This document shows, piece after piece, positions 34,422-45,248 of a stretch of 64,000 bases of DNA. The position numbers were made by a program, and so were the translations under genes. The notes under the pieces were generated by a model that saw only the letters and a program-made list of their open reading frames with translations, searched no databases and was not told the DNA's origin. Numbering within the stretch: position 1 is the stretch's first letter; every line of letters begins with the position of its first letter. Source of the stretch: Trichosporon coremiiforme (lineage: Eukaryota; Basidiomycota; Tremellomycetes; Trichosporonales; Trichosporonaceae); NCBI GenBank assembly GCA_039545355.1, contig BCJJ01000006.1, positions 806,001-870,000 on the forward strand, read 5' to 3'.

Positions 34422-34664
34422 GGCTGTGGTGTGAAGAACGTTCAAGATGCACAAGATGCACAGCGACTGACGTACTGGGTGGCCGAAGTGATGCCTCCGA
34501 AGGCCATTCCGACTTTTACTTCGCACCCATGAAGCACGTGGCTTGGCGCTGGGTGGCGACCGAGATCTGGCACGGATGATGTCAACTCCGGTGGAGGTCG
34601 GCGCCATAAGTGGAGGAGGGCATGGACACAGGAGGAAGGGATACATGCATGTGATATGCGCTAC
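34422..34664. other. short spacer between tandem minus-strand genes
   Basis: This 243-bp stretch includes the Mam33 promoter and the 3' end of the dehydrogenase gene. No extra feature is seen. Confidence 0.4.
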
Positions 34665-35757
34665 TTAGGACGACTTCTTCTGCTCAACCTTGAACGGCGG
34701 GAGGCCAGCGTTCTCCCTCAGCACAGCCGAAAGTGAGGACCAGTCCATGTCCTTGTCCCCGAGCTCGGCCGCGCGCTCCATGTTCTTCTTCGCGATCTCG
34801 ATCGTCGGCATCGGCACCGGCTTCCCGAGGCTGGCACCGACCTCGAGGATGTTGTTGGCGTCTGGTGTCAGCTGTATCGCAACCCTCCTAGCTTCCAGAA
34901 CTCTATCTCTAGCTGAGGACACTCACCCTTGAGACCACCCTCGAGGCGGAAGCCGCCCTTGCCGTCAAAGTTGCCGCCCTCAATCTTCTTTGAGTACGCC
35001 TTGAACGACGGCGTCGGGAAGAAGACCTCGATGAACTGCTGGAACATGTGCGAGTCAATGCCCGTCGCCTCACCGAGCGCGAACGTCTCGCCGAGCAGCT
35101 CGATCACGCCCAGAATCATCGCGTTGCCCATCAGCTTCAGCGTGTTGGCTGCTGTCAGCTTTGCCCTGAACATTGAACAGCTGTTCGGAACATACCTTTG
35201 AAGACCTCAGTGCCAAGGTTGAAAATGATCCGCGCCGAGGTATCCAGCAGCGGCGTCACGCTCTTGATGGCATCTTCATCGCCGGCAACGACCTGGATAA
35301 GCTGCGCGGCAGCGGCGGCATCAGGGCGTCCGAAGACCGGCGCGGCGATGTACTTGGCTCCGGTCTTGGCCGCGGTCTCGCAGTTGGCAGCTGAAAGTTA
35401 GTTAGCCCAAAAGCGCCAAATTCACAGCTTGTGCAACTACTTACAGCTCGTGTTGGGCTGGACGGAGCTCTGGTCGACGAAGATGCCCTTGAAGCCGGCG
35501 TCAGTAAGGGTTTGAACAACGCTCTGGCTAGCAGCATCGTTGAGCACACTGAGGAAGACAACGTCGGCATCGGCGAGATCCTTCAGGTCGGCGGCGTACT
35601 GCGTGTCGTCGGCTACGTTCGGACGCAGCTCGTTGTACTTGGCCTGCGTGCGGTTCCAGACCGCGAACTGGTCGCCGTTCTCCTTCGCCCACTTAGAGAG
35701 GTGCGGGGCGATCGCGAGGCCCATGTTGCCCAGTCCGGCGTAAGCGATTTTGGTCAT
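34665..35757 (-). CDS. 3-hydroxyisobutyrate dehydrogenase-family oxidoreductase
   Basis: Exons in transcript order: 35757..35445, 35390..35196, 35148..34927, 34861..34665; 308 aa. The beta-hydroxyacid dehydrogenase family reduces or oxidises small 3-hydroxy acids with NAD(P). The Rossmann fingerprint is at the N-terminus: KIAYAGLGNMGLAIAPHLSK. The substrate motif region reads FVDQSSVQPNTS and APVFGRPDAAAAAQL (equivalent to the family's D-x-S/T and APVxG). The catalytic lysine is in AANTLKLMGNAMILG, with the Asn four residues on. The helical C-terminal domain contains FEGG-like KKIEGGNFDGKGGFRLEGGL. There is no mitochondrial presequence, so it may not be the valine-pathway enzyme; glyoxylate/succinic-semialdehyde-reductase-type activity is possible. 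A tandem CAGCAG acceptor before exon 3 could add one Ala. Confidence 0.85.
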
Positions 35758-36725
35758 TGCGTTTGTTGTATGTGGTGGTCGTGAGGTGTGTGGTGATGAG
35801 AAAGGAAGACGAAACGAAACGAGGAAGACAGCTGGAAGGTCGGTCATGACGGATCAGATAATCTCTGGTCAGGAACCGCGACACAACCTCGGTGCCGAGG
35901 GGTCCGGTGATGTTGGGGAAAATTCCTCATGCTGCTAGTACGACTGTTGCGACCACATGCATTCTCTCCCCTGTTCACGCACTGCACGGTCACTGGTCTC
36001 CCCATCAACTTTCCTCCGCGGTATGTATGCATGAGAGTGCTGACACGATGCCCCGTTAGTCTCAGCTCATAGTTCGAGTGGTCAACCTGATTATGTCCGG
36101 ATATCAGTAGCCCGAGATGGCTTGGTCCAATCGGAACCCCTAACCGCTTCCGCTGATTAATGTGACTCACAGAGCTCACAACTGGACATTCTGTCGACGA
36201 CATCAAACTCACGGCAGCCATTCTGCAGATCGATTCATCCCCCTGGGGTTTCTACAGTCGCAAATACGACTTGAAAAGCAGCTTACGGATCGATATACCC
36301 TTTCATTGACGTTATCGGGCGAGCGGTCAAATGGTCCGTGAATTGACTTCCAGTTATCCGGCGCTGTTCGCAAACTTGCTGGCGAAAGCAACTCCTGTAC
36401 CCAGATTGGGCGAATTTGGACTTCAGCGCGTACTCCGTTGGCGTACATCAGTAGCACCACACCGTCCTGTACCGCAAAGACCTCGCAGACCCCACCGACA
36501 GCGACCCCGGTTAAGTACCCAGATCTCGCCTCGCATAGACTCGCACCGTGTGCACTCACACATGGGTCGACATCTGCATAGATCCCATCTCATGTGTATC
36601 TCACTCGCTGCGCAGGCTCGCTCCGGCGTCTTTGCACCCCAGCCTCGCATCAGTCTCGCACTGACCTCGCCTCCGCGTCACCAGAGGCGACCTCATGATG
36701 TGACCCCGGTGATTCCCCTGTCAGA

Positions 36726-36734
36726 TATATAAAA
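36726..36734 (+). promoter_or_regulatory. TATA box without a recognised gene
   Basis: TATATAAAA is followed by a CA-rich stretch (TGCACTCACTCTTACACTCA) like the leader of the cysteine-rich gene at 44813. A 33-codon ORF begins 120 bp downstream at 36854. It may mark a small or non-coding transcript. Confidence 0.4.
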
Positions 36735-38781
36735 CGACGCCCCGGGCCCCCCAGTTCTTGCTTTCGTGCACTCACTCTTACACTCACATCACAGCCTCAG
36801 AGGACCGGACGGCCGGGCACTTCTGTAGGATTGACTGAAACCACAATCTGACAATGGAGAGGGCCGAACGACCGGACAATTGTGCTCGATACCTCCACAC
36901 TGTGTTGCCGCTATGGCTGCTTGCTGGAGCCGGCTCGTTACCCTATACCTGTTGAGGCCCAAGCTCACCGCTGCCGGACGTAACAGTCCGTCTTAACAAC
37001 AATTTCCTTTAGCTCACGCACTCCGGGCATGACGCGACTGCTCCGCGTCAGCAACCGGGACCGCCCACAACCAGAACACACGACGGAGCATTAAACCTGA
37101 CCGCGACAATCTCCCACAACAGTTTCCAAAAAGTCAACCGTGCACAGCATCAGTAACAGCAGAAAGACGGCACGCTGGCACCATCAGTAGGGGCGACAGG
37201 CGGCAGCGGTGCAGTACACAGCGGCCATCGCCCTATCCCTTACACGAGTGAGCCTTCTCCCCCGCAGACTCAACGGAGTACTGCTGGAACAATCCATCTG
37301 TAGGGCAGACGGTGATACGCTAACTCCAGAGGATCGAGGTTCCCACTTCAACGCACCATGGCAGTGAACGGCGACGTCCGACGACGGCCGTGAGCTCCCT
37401 CGCCCGTTAGCTACTAGCTGACGGAGCAGCAGAGCCCCGGACACCTTTCCTAAGGACGCCCCTTCAACAGAGCAATCACGGCAACACTAGACCCCACACA
37501 AGATGTAGGCTCCATAAACCACAAGAGCCCCCGACATGCAAGAGACAACAGTAGAACGCCCAAAGCTTTGAATAGGCGTTCTGGCTTATCGCCGTTTCAC
37601 TCGTCTGCGGGCCCATTTTCCCTCGATGCCGCCTCACTGACGAGCGATGCAGCACCGAGAAACAAGAGCTGACTCACGCCAAACGAGGCTGATGTCCATG
37701 AGGAAATGGTAGAGAGCAAGACACTGAACGTGTCGAGCAGGATGGTACAAACTCACACAGTTCTTGCGTGCTCTCGATGACACGCTGGGGATCGACGGCA
37801 TTCCGGAGAACATAGGAATCCCGTCTCGGACCCACGTCGCAGTTACAAAGTCAGTCGCGGGAACGCGGGGTTGCAGGGATCCGACTCGGAGCGTCTCATA
37901 TGTCCGGTGAAGGGTGAGGAAGATCTCGCCGTCGTGCCTGATGTGCGGTGTGCCGTCAGCCGTCAGTGGCCCTGCCATCAGCCAATACAAACGACGAGAG
38001 GCGGCCAATACAAGCTTAGCATTCATTAGTAATGTCAGTGTAATAGATCAATATTCCAAATGGTGTTGCGAGTTCCTACCAGCTGCTGTAGATAGCTGCG
38101 TCAAGCCACTGTGGCGAATCGCAACTGCGGCTGTACGCACAGCCAGCCTTATCTCGCAGAAAGCTGCAACGGCTGCGTAAGAGGGTTGTTACCATGACCG
38201 TAGTGAGCCTCCGGTTGTAAAGAGTTACAAAGGCTCGCTGGAGGGCCCCACGGCCGTTGTAGAGAGCCTCCGCTGTCCCCCGAGGTAGCTTTCACGGCCA
38301 CTGATGTGAGTGCCGGCCGCCGCTGCAGTACTGTCGTTGTAATGAGAGCCAACCCAGTCTTGTTGTAAGTCGTTGTGGATTACCATCGTCAGTCGCAACC
38401 CCGCAACCCCCGCTGCAGTCAGTGCATCCTGCCACCGATGATTTCAGACTATAAATACCTCCCATGTGCACTCGCGCCGACATCCGCAACTGCATTCGGC
38501 CAATCTCAATGCAAACCGAGTAACCAGGTCGTAAGCGAGGTGAAGCTTAGCTGGGAGGACTGGGCGAGCTTCTGGACAATCACGTGCGGGACCTGAGCCA
38601 TGGGAAAGGACTTTCTAGCACATTGCTCGGTGTGGTGCCTTGTCCGACATCATTGTGACGTCGTTGCCCGTGCGGATGCACCAAGCAAACCGCGTCCCGA
38701 GCATGCACCCCCTACCATCTCGACCGAGCATGCAACCCCTACTATCTCGACCGAGCTGTTACAGCGCGTGCTCCGCGCCCT

Positions 38782-38787
38782 TTATAA
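38782..38787 (+). promoter_or_regulatory. TATA box of the small mitochondrial-type gene
   Basis: TATAAA lies 53 bp upstream of the ATG at 38840, with the leader CACAGCTAACCGTACCGAA just before the start. Confidence 0.6.
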
Positions 38788-38839
38788 ACGATGAAGGCAT
38801 CTTTCCTCCGCCCCCGAACACACAGCTAACCGTACCGAA

Positions 38840-39400
38840 ATGTCTCTCTTCCGCGCCCGCATCGCCCTCCGCCCCGTCCTTCGCGCGCCCGCGCCGACGC
38901 TTACCCGCGGCCTCCGCAACTACGACGTCAACACTCCCTCTGAGACCGTCGCCGACAAGCTTCAGGGCTCCGAGGCCCCGTCCATTTACAACGAGCAGGA
39001 GGTCAAGTCCGCTGGCAAGCCCACCAAGACCGGCGCCAAGCTCGAGTCCCAGGAGGACCAGGCCTTTGCCCGTGCCGAAGCCAATGCCATGAAGGACAAG
39101 TACAACCGCTCGGAGGACGGCAAGATCAACGAGCGCGACGTCGACCTCGGCGTGAACCGTAACTCGGACAAGGTGAGTGTCCCGCAGCACTCCGATCCCC
39201 CGCGTGTGGCCCTCGCCACCTGCCCAACATTGGGTTGCACTTCGACGGCACGTTTCCTCCGCCAAGCGCAATCCTGTGTCGTTGGCGGCGGGGGTTGATA
39301 TGTGCGGGAAAGAGCGAGACCTGGAGTGAAGAGCGTAACGAAGAGACGTACTGACACTCTACAGGGCTACAACGAGCCCGGAAGCCCCAACACCGAGTAA
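38840..39400 (+). CDS. small conserved-looking hypothetical protein, probably mitochondrial
   Basis: Exons 38840..39172 and 39365..39400; 122 aa. The N-terminus is rich in Arg, Ala and Pro without acidic residues (MSLFRARIALRPVLRAPAPT), a typical matrix-targeting signal. The remainder is hydrophilic and charged: NYDVNTPSETVADKLQGSEA, SIYNEQEVKSAGKPTKTGAK, KDKYNRSEDGKINERDVDLG. The second exon codes only for GYNEPGSPNTE. Codon use is strongly C-ending, which suggests high expression, and a TATA box is present. I do not recognise a named family; it resembles small fungal stress- or respiration-linked proteins in style only. The 192-nt intron is long and ends CTGACACTCTACAG. Confidence 0.75.
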
Positions 39401-40113
39401 ACTGTTGGTACTTCAGAAGATCTTGAATGTATGGATGAACTTGGAAGGATAGGAGACAGCAAAGCAGTCAATTTAGGCAAACTCGCCACCTTCGCCTTGT
39501 GTAGGCGAGGCGAGCGCGAGCGAGGATGACATGGTCGGACGGGCGCCCTGAAAGCGCCATGTCCGCCGTATCTGGTGCAGCCTCATGCAGATTTTGTTTT
39601 CAACGTGAGGGGCGCTTGGGCTTAGAGATCGCCTCTGACGGCCAAACCCGAGCCTGAGTCATTGCTCGGGCCCTGCCTCGTGCACCAGCTTCCAGAAATG
39701 TGGAGGGCCAGATAGACGACGGCCACGAAGGCAACAACGGCCGTAGACGGGCAAATGCGCCGTGCTAACTAGCCTACTGACAGCGAGAATGCGGGGTTCG
39801 GCGCACAGAGCGGTTATCAGCGACGGGGTGGAGGGCCACCCCGCAAAAGCTGTGGCTGATGCCGAGCACACGCCATCGCCCACTTTCACGACGCACGGCG
39901 CACGGCACACACCCGCACGGCACGCACGGCCCTGCAGATAACTAATGGCAGGATGGTTGGACTGCGGGGTACGCGCGGACTCGAATCTGGGACAGAAAGT
40001 TCGAAATAGTCGGTGCTGCATCAACGAATGTCCCTCGGATGGCGCTCGGATGGGCCGTGGATGGGCCTCGAACGGACCCCGGGTGGCCCGTATGGACCCC
40101 GAATGCCGACAAA

Positions 40114-40196
40114 AGGTCAGATGCGGCCAGAGCAAGGTCAGATGTGGCCAGATCGAGGTCAGATCATCACAGATCGAGGTCAGATCCCCGCGCGCA
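40114..40196. repeat. 21-bp-period repeat with AGGTCAGAT
   Basis: AGGTCAGAT occurs exactly at 40114, 40135, 40156 and 40177, each 21 bp apart. The intervening bases are partly conserved (GGCCAGA, then ATCACAGATCG). Confidence 0.9.
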
Positions 40197-40198
40197 CA

Positions 40199-40227
40199 AT
40201 CACAGATGGGCGGCGAAGATCTGTGAT
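40199..40227. promoter_or_regulatory. inverted repeat ATCACAGAT / ATCTGTGAT
   Basis: Two 9-bp arms (40199-40207 and 40219-40227) flank an 11-bp loop. Another ATCACAGAT copy lies near 40240, right after the 21-bp repeat block. Confidence 0.55.
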
Positions 40228-41234
40228 GGCCCAGGAAACATCACAGATTTGTGCGGAGTAATCGCGGAGCAACCCCGCGGGCTTGCGTGAGCACCCTCTG
40301 AGACCGAGGCAGGCGTGGGAAGCGTCAGTGGCGTTCGCTAGCGACGGAAGATCGCCATGGGTCGTCTGCAGGCCGTCGCGTTCGAAACAGTGGGCCGTAC
40401 CCCGCATCAGTGCGAGGATTTGAGGGCATTTTCCAACGTTCGCTGGAACTTCAGTGATTGCTGGGCATTGCTCCGGCGACAATTCGATAACGGGTGCCCA
40501 GAGCGTGGCCGAGCACTGGCCGAGTTCTGCGCGGCATGCCAGACGGCTTAGGGACGCTCGCACCGAATTCGATAAACAGTCACCAGAATAACAGATGGCC
40601 AGGGACGAGAGCCATTGGGAGCCGCTCGCCGTGCTTCAGTCGCCGCACCCTGTTGGTCCAGAGCTCGACGGCTGTACCCCCTTCCTGAGGGCGTCTGAGG
40701 GCAGGGGGCCTGCGTCGGCTGCTGCCTAGGCTGCTCGGCGAGCATGGCAAGAAACAGTGAGCAGGGCTAAGCACAAGGGTCAGGGCTGCTAGGGGTCTGC
40801 CAGAGGGCTGGGCAGCTGCTTGGCTGGGCCCGGAGGTCCCGGCGGTGAGCAGTATTATGCCGACCCCGCATGTGGAGAAGGACGACCTGCTTGGGTGGAA
40901 AAATCTTGGCTGGCAGTGGTCGCCGATGAGTCCGAGCCGCGGACGCGGGGCTCTGGGCGCAGAATGGCCATTTCCCACGGTGTCCCCGGTTCCACACGTG
41001 ACACTCCTGCGGCATGGCGCACGCATGTCGGCTTTCGTCGGCGAGGTCCGGCAGATAAGCACAGTGGAGGTCTGTATCACGTCCAACATGATGCGGGGTC
41101 TCCAGCGAGCAAACTTGCACTCAGCAGCCCACCCCACTCAGCGACCTCGTCGTTGCCGTCGTCCTTCGGACCTCGCACGGTGAAATTCCGACGCTGGAAA
41201 GAGGTCCTTTCAACGCTGCTGCAGAGTGCACAGG

Positions 41235-41240
41235 TATAAG
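41235..41240 (+). promoter_or_regulatory. TATA-like element of GAPDH gene
   Basis: TATAAG, about 140 bp upstream of the split start codon. A pyrimidine- and CA-rich leader (CCACACTCCCCTCTCCCCTC) lies between, as in strongly expressed fungal genes. Confidence 0.45.
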
Positions 41241-41376
41241 TACACACGCAGCGATGCCAGTCCTCTCGAGGAATAGACAACACACCCAGCCTCGACTCCC
41301 AAGCGACTTCCGCTAGCGTTCTCCACGAACCACCTCTCACCGCCACACTCCCCTCTCCCCTCTCACATCAACCACA

Positions 41377-42537
41377 AGTGAGTCGACCTTAGATCCGCCT
41401 TACACACGTGTGCCGCCTGTGCTAACAGATTTTCCAGTGGCTATCGAGACTGCTTCTGTCCCCACCGTCGGTATCAACGGCTTTGGCCGTATTGGTCGTG
41501 CGCTCTTCCGTCTGTGTCTCGAGCGCGACGATCTGAACCTGGTTGCCGTCAACCACACCGCCGCCTCGATCGAGCACCTCCTCACTGCCATCCGCCACGA
41601 CTCGACCCACGGCCCCTGCCACCATGCCCGCGACATCTCGGTCGCCCCCGCCGACCACCCCGGCATGCTTAAGCCCACCGAGATCAACCCCAACCCCTCT
41701 GCTCTCCTCTACAAGGGCCGCCTGATCCACCTCTTCTCCCAGCGTGACCCTGCCAACCTCGACTGGTCCTCGGTCGGCGCCGAGTACATTATGGAGTCGA
41801 CCGGCAAGATGACCACCATCGAGAAGGCCGGCGCCCACATCAAGCTCGCCAAGGGCAAGAAGGTCATCATCTCTGCTCCCTCCAAGGACGCCCGCAACAT
41901 TGTCTACGGTGTCAACCACGCTGACTACGCCGGCGACGACGTTGTCTCGAACGCCTCGTGCACCACCAACTGTCTCGCCCCCGTTGCCCTCGTCCTCAAC
42001 CGCGCCTTCGGCGTTGAGGCCGGCATGATGACCACCATCCACGCCTCGACTGCCTCGCAGAAGGTCCTCGACGGCTTCTCGGCCAAGGACATCCGCTCCG
42101 GCCGTTCCGCCATGGGCAACATCATCCCCGCCACCACCGGTGCCGCCCAGGCCGTCGTCCGCGTCCTCCCCGAGCTCGCCGGCAAGTTCCACGGCATGTC
42201 CGTCCGCGTCCCCGTCACCAACGTCTCGCTCGTTGACCTGACTGTCCGCACCACCAAGCCCTTCGGCTCCAAGGAGCAGCTCGTCGCCGCCTTCAAGGAG
42301 GCCGCCAACACCCCCGTCGCCGAGGGCGGCCTCAAGGGCGTCCTCGGTGTCTCTGACGAGAAGCTCGTCTCGTCCGACTACCTCTCGTCCACCGAGTCGT
42401 CCATCGTCGACGCCGACGCCTGCGTCACCCTCAACGACAACACCGCCAAGGTCGTCGCCTGGTACGACAACGAGATGGGCTTCTCGTCCCGCATGTGCGA
42501 CCTCGCCATCTACATGCACGAGCGCGACCAGCAGTAA
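41377..42537 (+). CDS. glyceraldehyde-3-phosphate dehydrogenase, divergent paralogue
   Basis: Exons 41377..41377 and 41438..42537; 366 aa. The first exon supplies only the A of the ATG. The 60-nt intron (GTGAGT donor, GCTAACAG branch, TTTTCCAG acceptor) is followed by TG GCT ATC, giving MAIETASVPTVGINGFGRIG. The NAD-binding GxGRIGR and the catalytic Cys in SNASCTTNCLAP are present; the catalytic His is in MTTIHASTASQKVLDG. The S-loop and nearby positions differ from standard GAPDH (FSAKDIRSGRSAMGNIIPAT), as does the CHHARDISVAPADHPG segment. The C-terminus is standard (AKVVAWYDNEMGFSSRMCDL). Codon use is extremely biased to C in the third position, arguing for high expression. It may be a second GAPDH beside a canonical copy elsewhere (inference). 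Confidence 0.92.
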   Translation, partial: SESTLDPPYTRVPPVLTDFPVAIETASVPTVGINGFGRIGRALFRLCLERDDLNLVAVNHTAASIEHLLTAIRHDSTHGPCHHARDISVAPADHPGMLKPTEINPNPSALLYKGRLIHLFSQRDPANLDWSSVGAEYIMESTGKMTTIEKAGAHIKLAKGKKVIISAPSKDARNIVYGVNHADYAGDDVVSNASCTTNCLAPVALVLNRAFGVEAGMMTTIHASTASQKVLDGFSAKDIRSGRSAMGNIIPATTGAAQAVVRVLPELAGKFHGMSVRVPVTNVSLVDLTVRTTKPFGSKEQLVAAFKEAANTPVAEGGLKGVLGVSDEKLVSSDYLSSTESSIVDADACVTLNDNTAKVVAWYDNEMGFSSRMCDLAIYMHERDQQ

Positions 42538-44812
42538 AAACCCGGCATCATACAATCATAGACTTCATCTTCATACCACAACCTTTACAAACCATAGACT
42601 TTCTGTAATATCACCTGTATGAATAATCGGGTTCATCCTTTGCATCAACAAACGCGGAGCGCTACGCCATTCCGGACAGCACTGACGCGATACCTTCCCC
42701 TGGCAGCGCGTCACAGACGTCATGTATGTCCCCGCAACATCCGCAACACGGACGCCTCACGGACCCCCGGGTTTTCTTTCGGTATTCTCACATTCGGGAG
42801 AATGCCGATTGTACAGTATGGCCGAGCATTGCGCCCTTGGAAGACATCAGCTGCGGGCTTGGGAGCGGTCGCGGCCGACCAGCTGACTCCGCATGCGGCC
42901 CTGTGCGTCTTCGTCGGCCCCGGCCCCGTCCGCATTTGACTACCCTGCTGCACCAACCATGATTGTGAGATAATTCGATGAGAGCATCGTAGCCCGTCGC
43001 TTACCGCGCACACTAAGTCGCCGGTGCACAGATGCACAGGTTGACAGACCCCGGGCGGCGAAAATGCCGTGACAGCAATGCTGGGGTGTTCGGACGTGTG
43101 ATCCGTTCGGTAGGGACATGCCCGGGGTAGAGAAAAATGGCCGTGCGGAGAGACCGGATGGTGGACCGGACACGTCCGACCCCGCAATCCGCTTTCGTAT
43201 CAAGGACGTGAGTTCGCCGGACGGCGCGTCCGGGTGAAGCTCGGATGAAAATGATCGTGCCGTCTACGCCGTGCCGAGTGCCTTGCCTTCTGCCTTGGCT
43301 AATTGATTCCAGCAGTCGGGGAACGGCACGGCAAACTCAAATCCAGACTCGGCTGTGCTTGATCACTTGGGGAATCGAAACGGGTGGCCGGATAGTGATA
43401 TCCTGAGATCCCGTAATCAGCGGCAGGCCGCGCCTCTGGAGCGATTGTCGACTGCTCGACGCAGACACCATGTCATGACGCGGCCCGACACACCTGACTC
43501 GTTTCGCAATGGTTCACCCGATGCCCCAGCGGTCGGCACAGACTCACCATCAGGTTGAACTGTTCTACCCCACAGGTACCGCTGAGTATAGATCTAGGAG
43601 TCACCAGGAGTCTGGGAAGCAACTCATTGCGATGAGCTCGTGTGGGGCTTCGCAGCCGGCCCCGATTGATCCAAACTGAGGGCGGAATGCCTGGTCGTTT
43701 TCTGGTGTAGGTCGGAGTGTCTTCTTCGTCCATTTCGCGTGACTGTGATATCCACGTCAGACCTGAGAGGCAGTGATCAGTCTGAGGAGGGACAGACCAG
43801 CACCCCTTTCACTCTTCTGCCTTTCCTCGGACTCACTTTTCAACGCGCTTCGACTTCGGCGAATCGTTGAGCGTGCAAGACGCTTCAGTGAACTCGGGAC
43901 CACGAAATGACAGATGCCCCGCGTATCCAGCATGAACATACAGAGCCTCCCCGACGCCAGACGGTGGACAGCCGAGACAACCCAAGAACACCGTTACTGA
44001 CACGAGGCAGGGGCCTGTCTTCCCTACGTCTGCGAAGGCCCGTGCACACCGCTGCAGTACGACGATTCCCATCCACCTATCCTTGGTACTCATTGCTTCT
44101 AATGCCTTCCTACTACTTCTTGGCTCCGATGCTTCATTTCGCCGTAGTGCCAACGGTCGATACGGCCTGGTTCGACTTCAACGACATTGCTTCTCGCCGT
44201 TGGTGTCGGGGAACGAGGACGATCCTGGCCGCTTGCCTCGCTCTGGTCGAAGCTCGGTGCAAGTTAGCGCTCGATCAAAAATCCCGCCGCCCATCTCACT
44301 CACCTCCCTCAGCAGCGCAAGTGCAAAGGTGACAGGCAACGCCATGCGACCCTTCCTACAAACCAGGAGGGATGGCGCCGGTTTCGACTGTTGATTGGAT
44401 TCGCGTGGCTTGGCCGCCTGGGACTGGCGCATCACGGCAATGTTAGGCAAAGATACCAGAATAGGCATACAAGGCGTAAGAGAAGAATGGGGCTCGAAGC
44501 AGCTGGAAGGAAGAAGAGGAGGACAAGGCAGAAATGACTGGATGAATGAAACAGGGACGCTGGAATCACAATGTGTACCTGGCTACCCATCCACCTCTAC
44601 CCATACACCGAGAATCTCAGCTCCCCCTCCCAGCTTGCGTGGCCCACGCCGTGGGCTGCGGTCGGCGTACTGGCAGCGTCTTAAGGTGACTGGGTTTCGA
44701 GCGGGTGAGTCCTACCCCAGGTCGTTGTTCCCATTATCACTCTACCTTCTATAAAAGACGACTTTGACGCGGTTTTGCTCTTCACACTCACTTCATCCTC
44801 ATCACACAAAAC
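42538..44812. other. 2.3-kb gene-poor region
   Basis: No gene or RNA was recognised in six frames. It ends in the promoter of the first cysteine-rich gene. Confidence 0.45.
44751..44758 (+). promoter_or_regulatory. TATA box of cysteine-rich gene 1
   Basis: TATAAAAG, 62 bp upstream of the ATG at 44813, with a CA-rich leader (TTCACACTCACTTCATCCTC). Confidence 0.7.
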
Positions 44813-45248
44813 ATGACCTGGCCACACTTCCACCTCCACCCGGGCCCGACGACGATGTGGTTCTGCTGGACGTCCCCCTCCCCACCCTCGCCCCCTGCAA
44901 CGCCCACGTACATTTGCCCCGGGAACGACAACGGCGAGAACCATGGCCGTGAGTAACGATTCCACCCTTCATCTAATCGACCGCTTGTTGCCACCCGTGC
45001 CCTTCCCTGTTGACCCGTTATTGACGACAGTGCCGTGCGACTTCGTCGAGTGGGACGGCCGATGGAAGCTCTCCCACCACTTCTTTGGCACCGAGTCCAC
45101 CGAGTTCGCCCGTGTCTACAAAGTCGGTAGCTACCCGTTCTGCATCTCCCAGAGCGGCCTGTACTACCCCATGTACGGCGACTACCACAAGCAGAGTGAC
45201 GACATGATGGGATGCAAGTACTGCGACCGCTTCCTGCCCTCTGAGTGA
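44813..45248 (+). CDS. small cysteine-rich protein, cluster member 1
   Basis: Exons 44813..44948 and 45031..45248; 117 aa; phase-1 intron (82 nt) ending TTGACGACAG. Family not recognised. Exon 1 is Pro/Thr/Ser/Trp-rich and ends YICPGNDNGENHG. Exon 2 starts LPCDFVEW and ends GCKYCDRFLPSE. The C-x-GN-x-x-GEN spacing followed by PC-x-F is shared with member 5, and the C-x-Y-C knuckle with all members. Between them is an insert unique to this member with Tyr, Phe and His (KVGSYPFCISQSGLYYPMYG). There is no obvious signal peptide; the cysteine pattern suggests a zinc knuckle or a disulphide fold. A TATA box and C-ending codons support expression. Confidence 0.7.

Larger units (their letters stand above)
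35758..38839. other. 3.1-kb gene-poor region
   Basis: No conserved gene was recognised. TATA-like boxes occur at 36726 and 38450. A 33-codon ORF at 36854..36955 follows the first. A 130-codon minus-strand ORF at 37634..38026 ends near a GTGAGT and might be spliced, but it has no recognisable domain. CA/GT-balanced and GGTTG-type short repeats occur near 38200-38420. Confidence 0.35.
39401..41376. other. 2-kb gene-poor region with repeats
   Basis: No gene was recognised. It holds a 21-bp-period repeat and a hairpin (separate entries). The right end is the GAPDH promoter and 5' leader, with TATAAG at 41235. Confidence 0.45.

Noticed and set aside
37634..38026. Minus-strand ORF of 130 codons with a nearby GTGAGT
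   Set aside because: A spliced model can be drawn, but the product has no domain, odd composition and no promoter signal.
41422..42555. Minus-strand ORF of 377 codons
   Set aside because: It is antisense to the strongly codon-biased GAPDH gene, and its Gly/Val/Asp-rich composition is the mirror of that bias.
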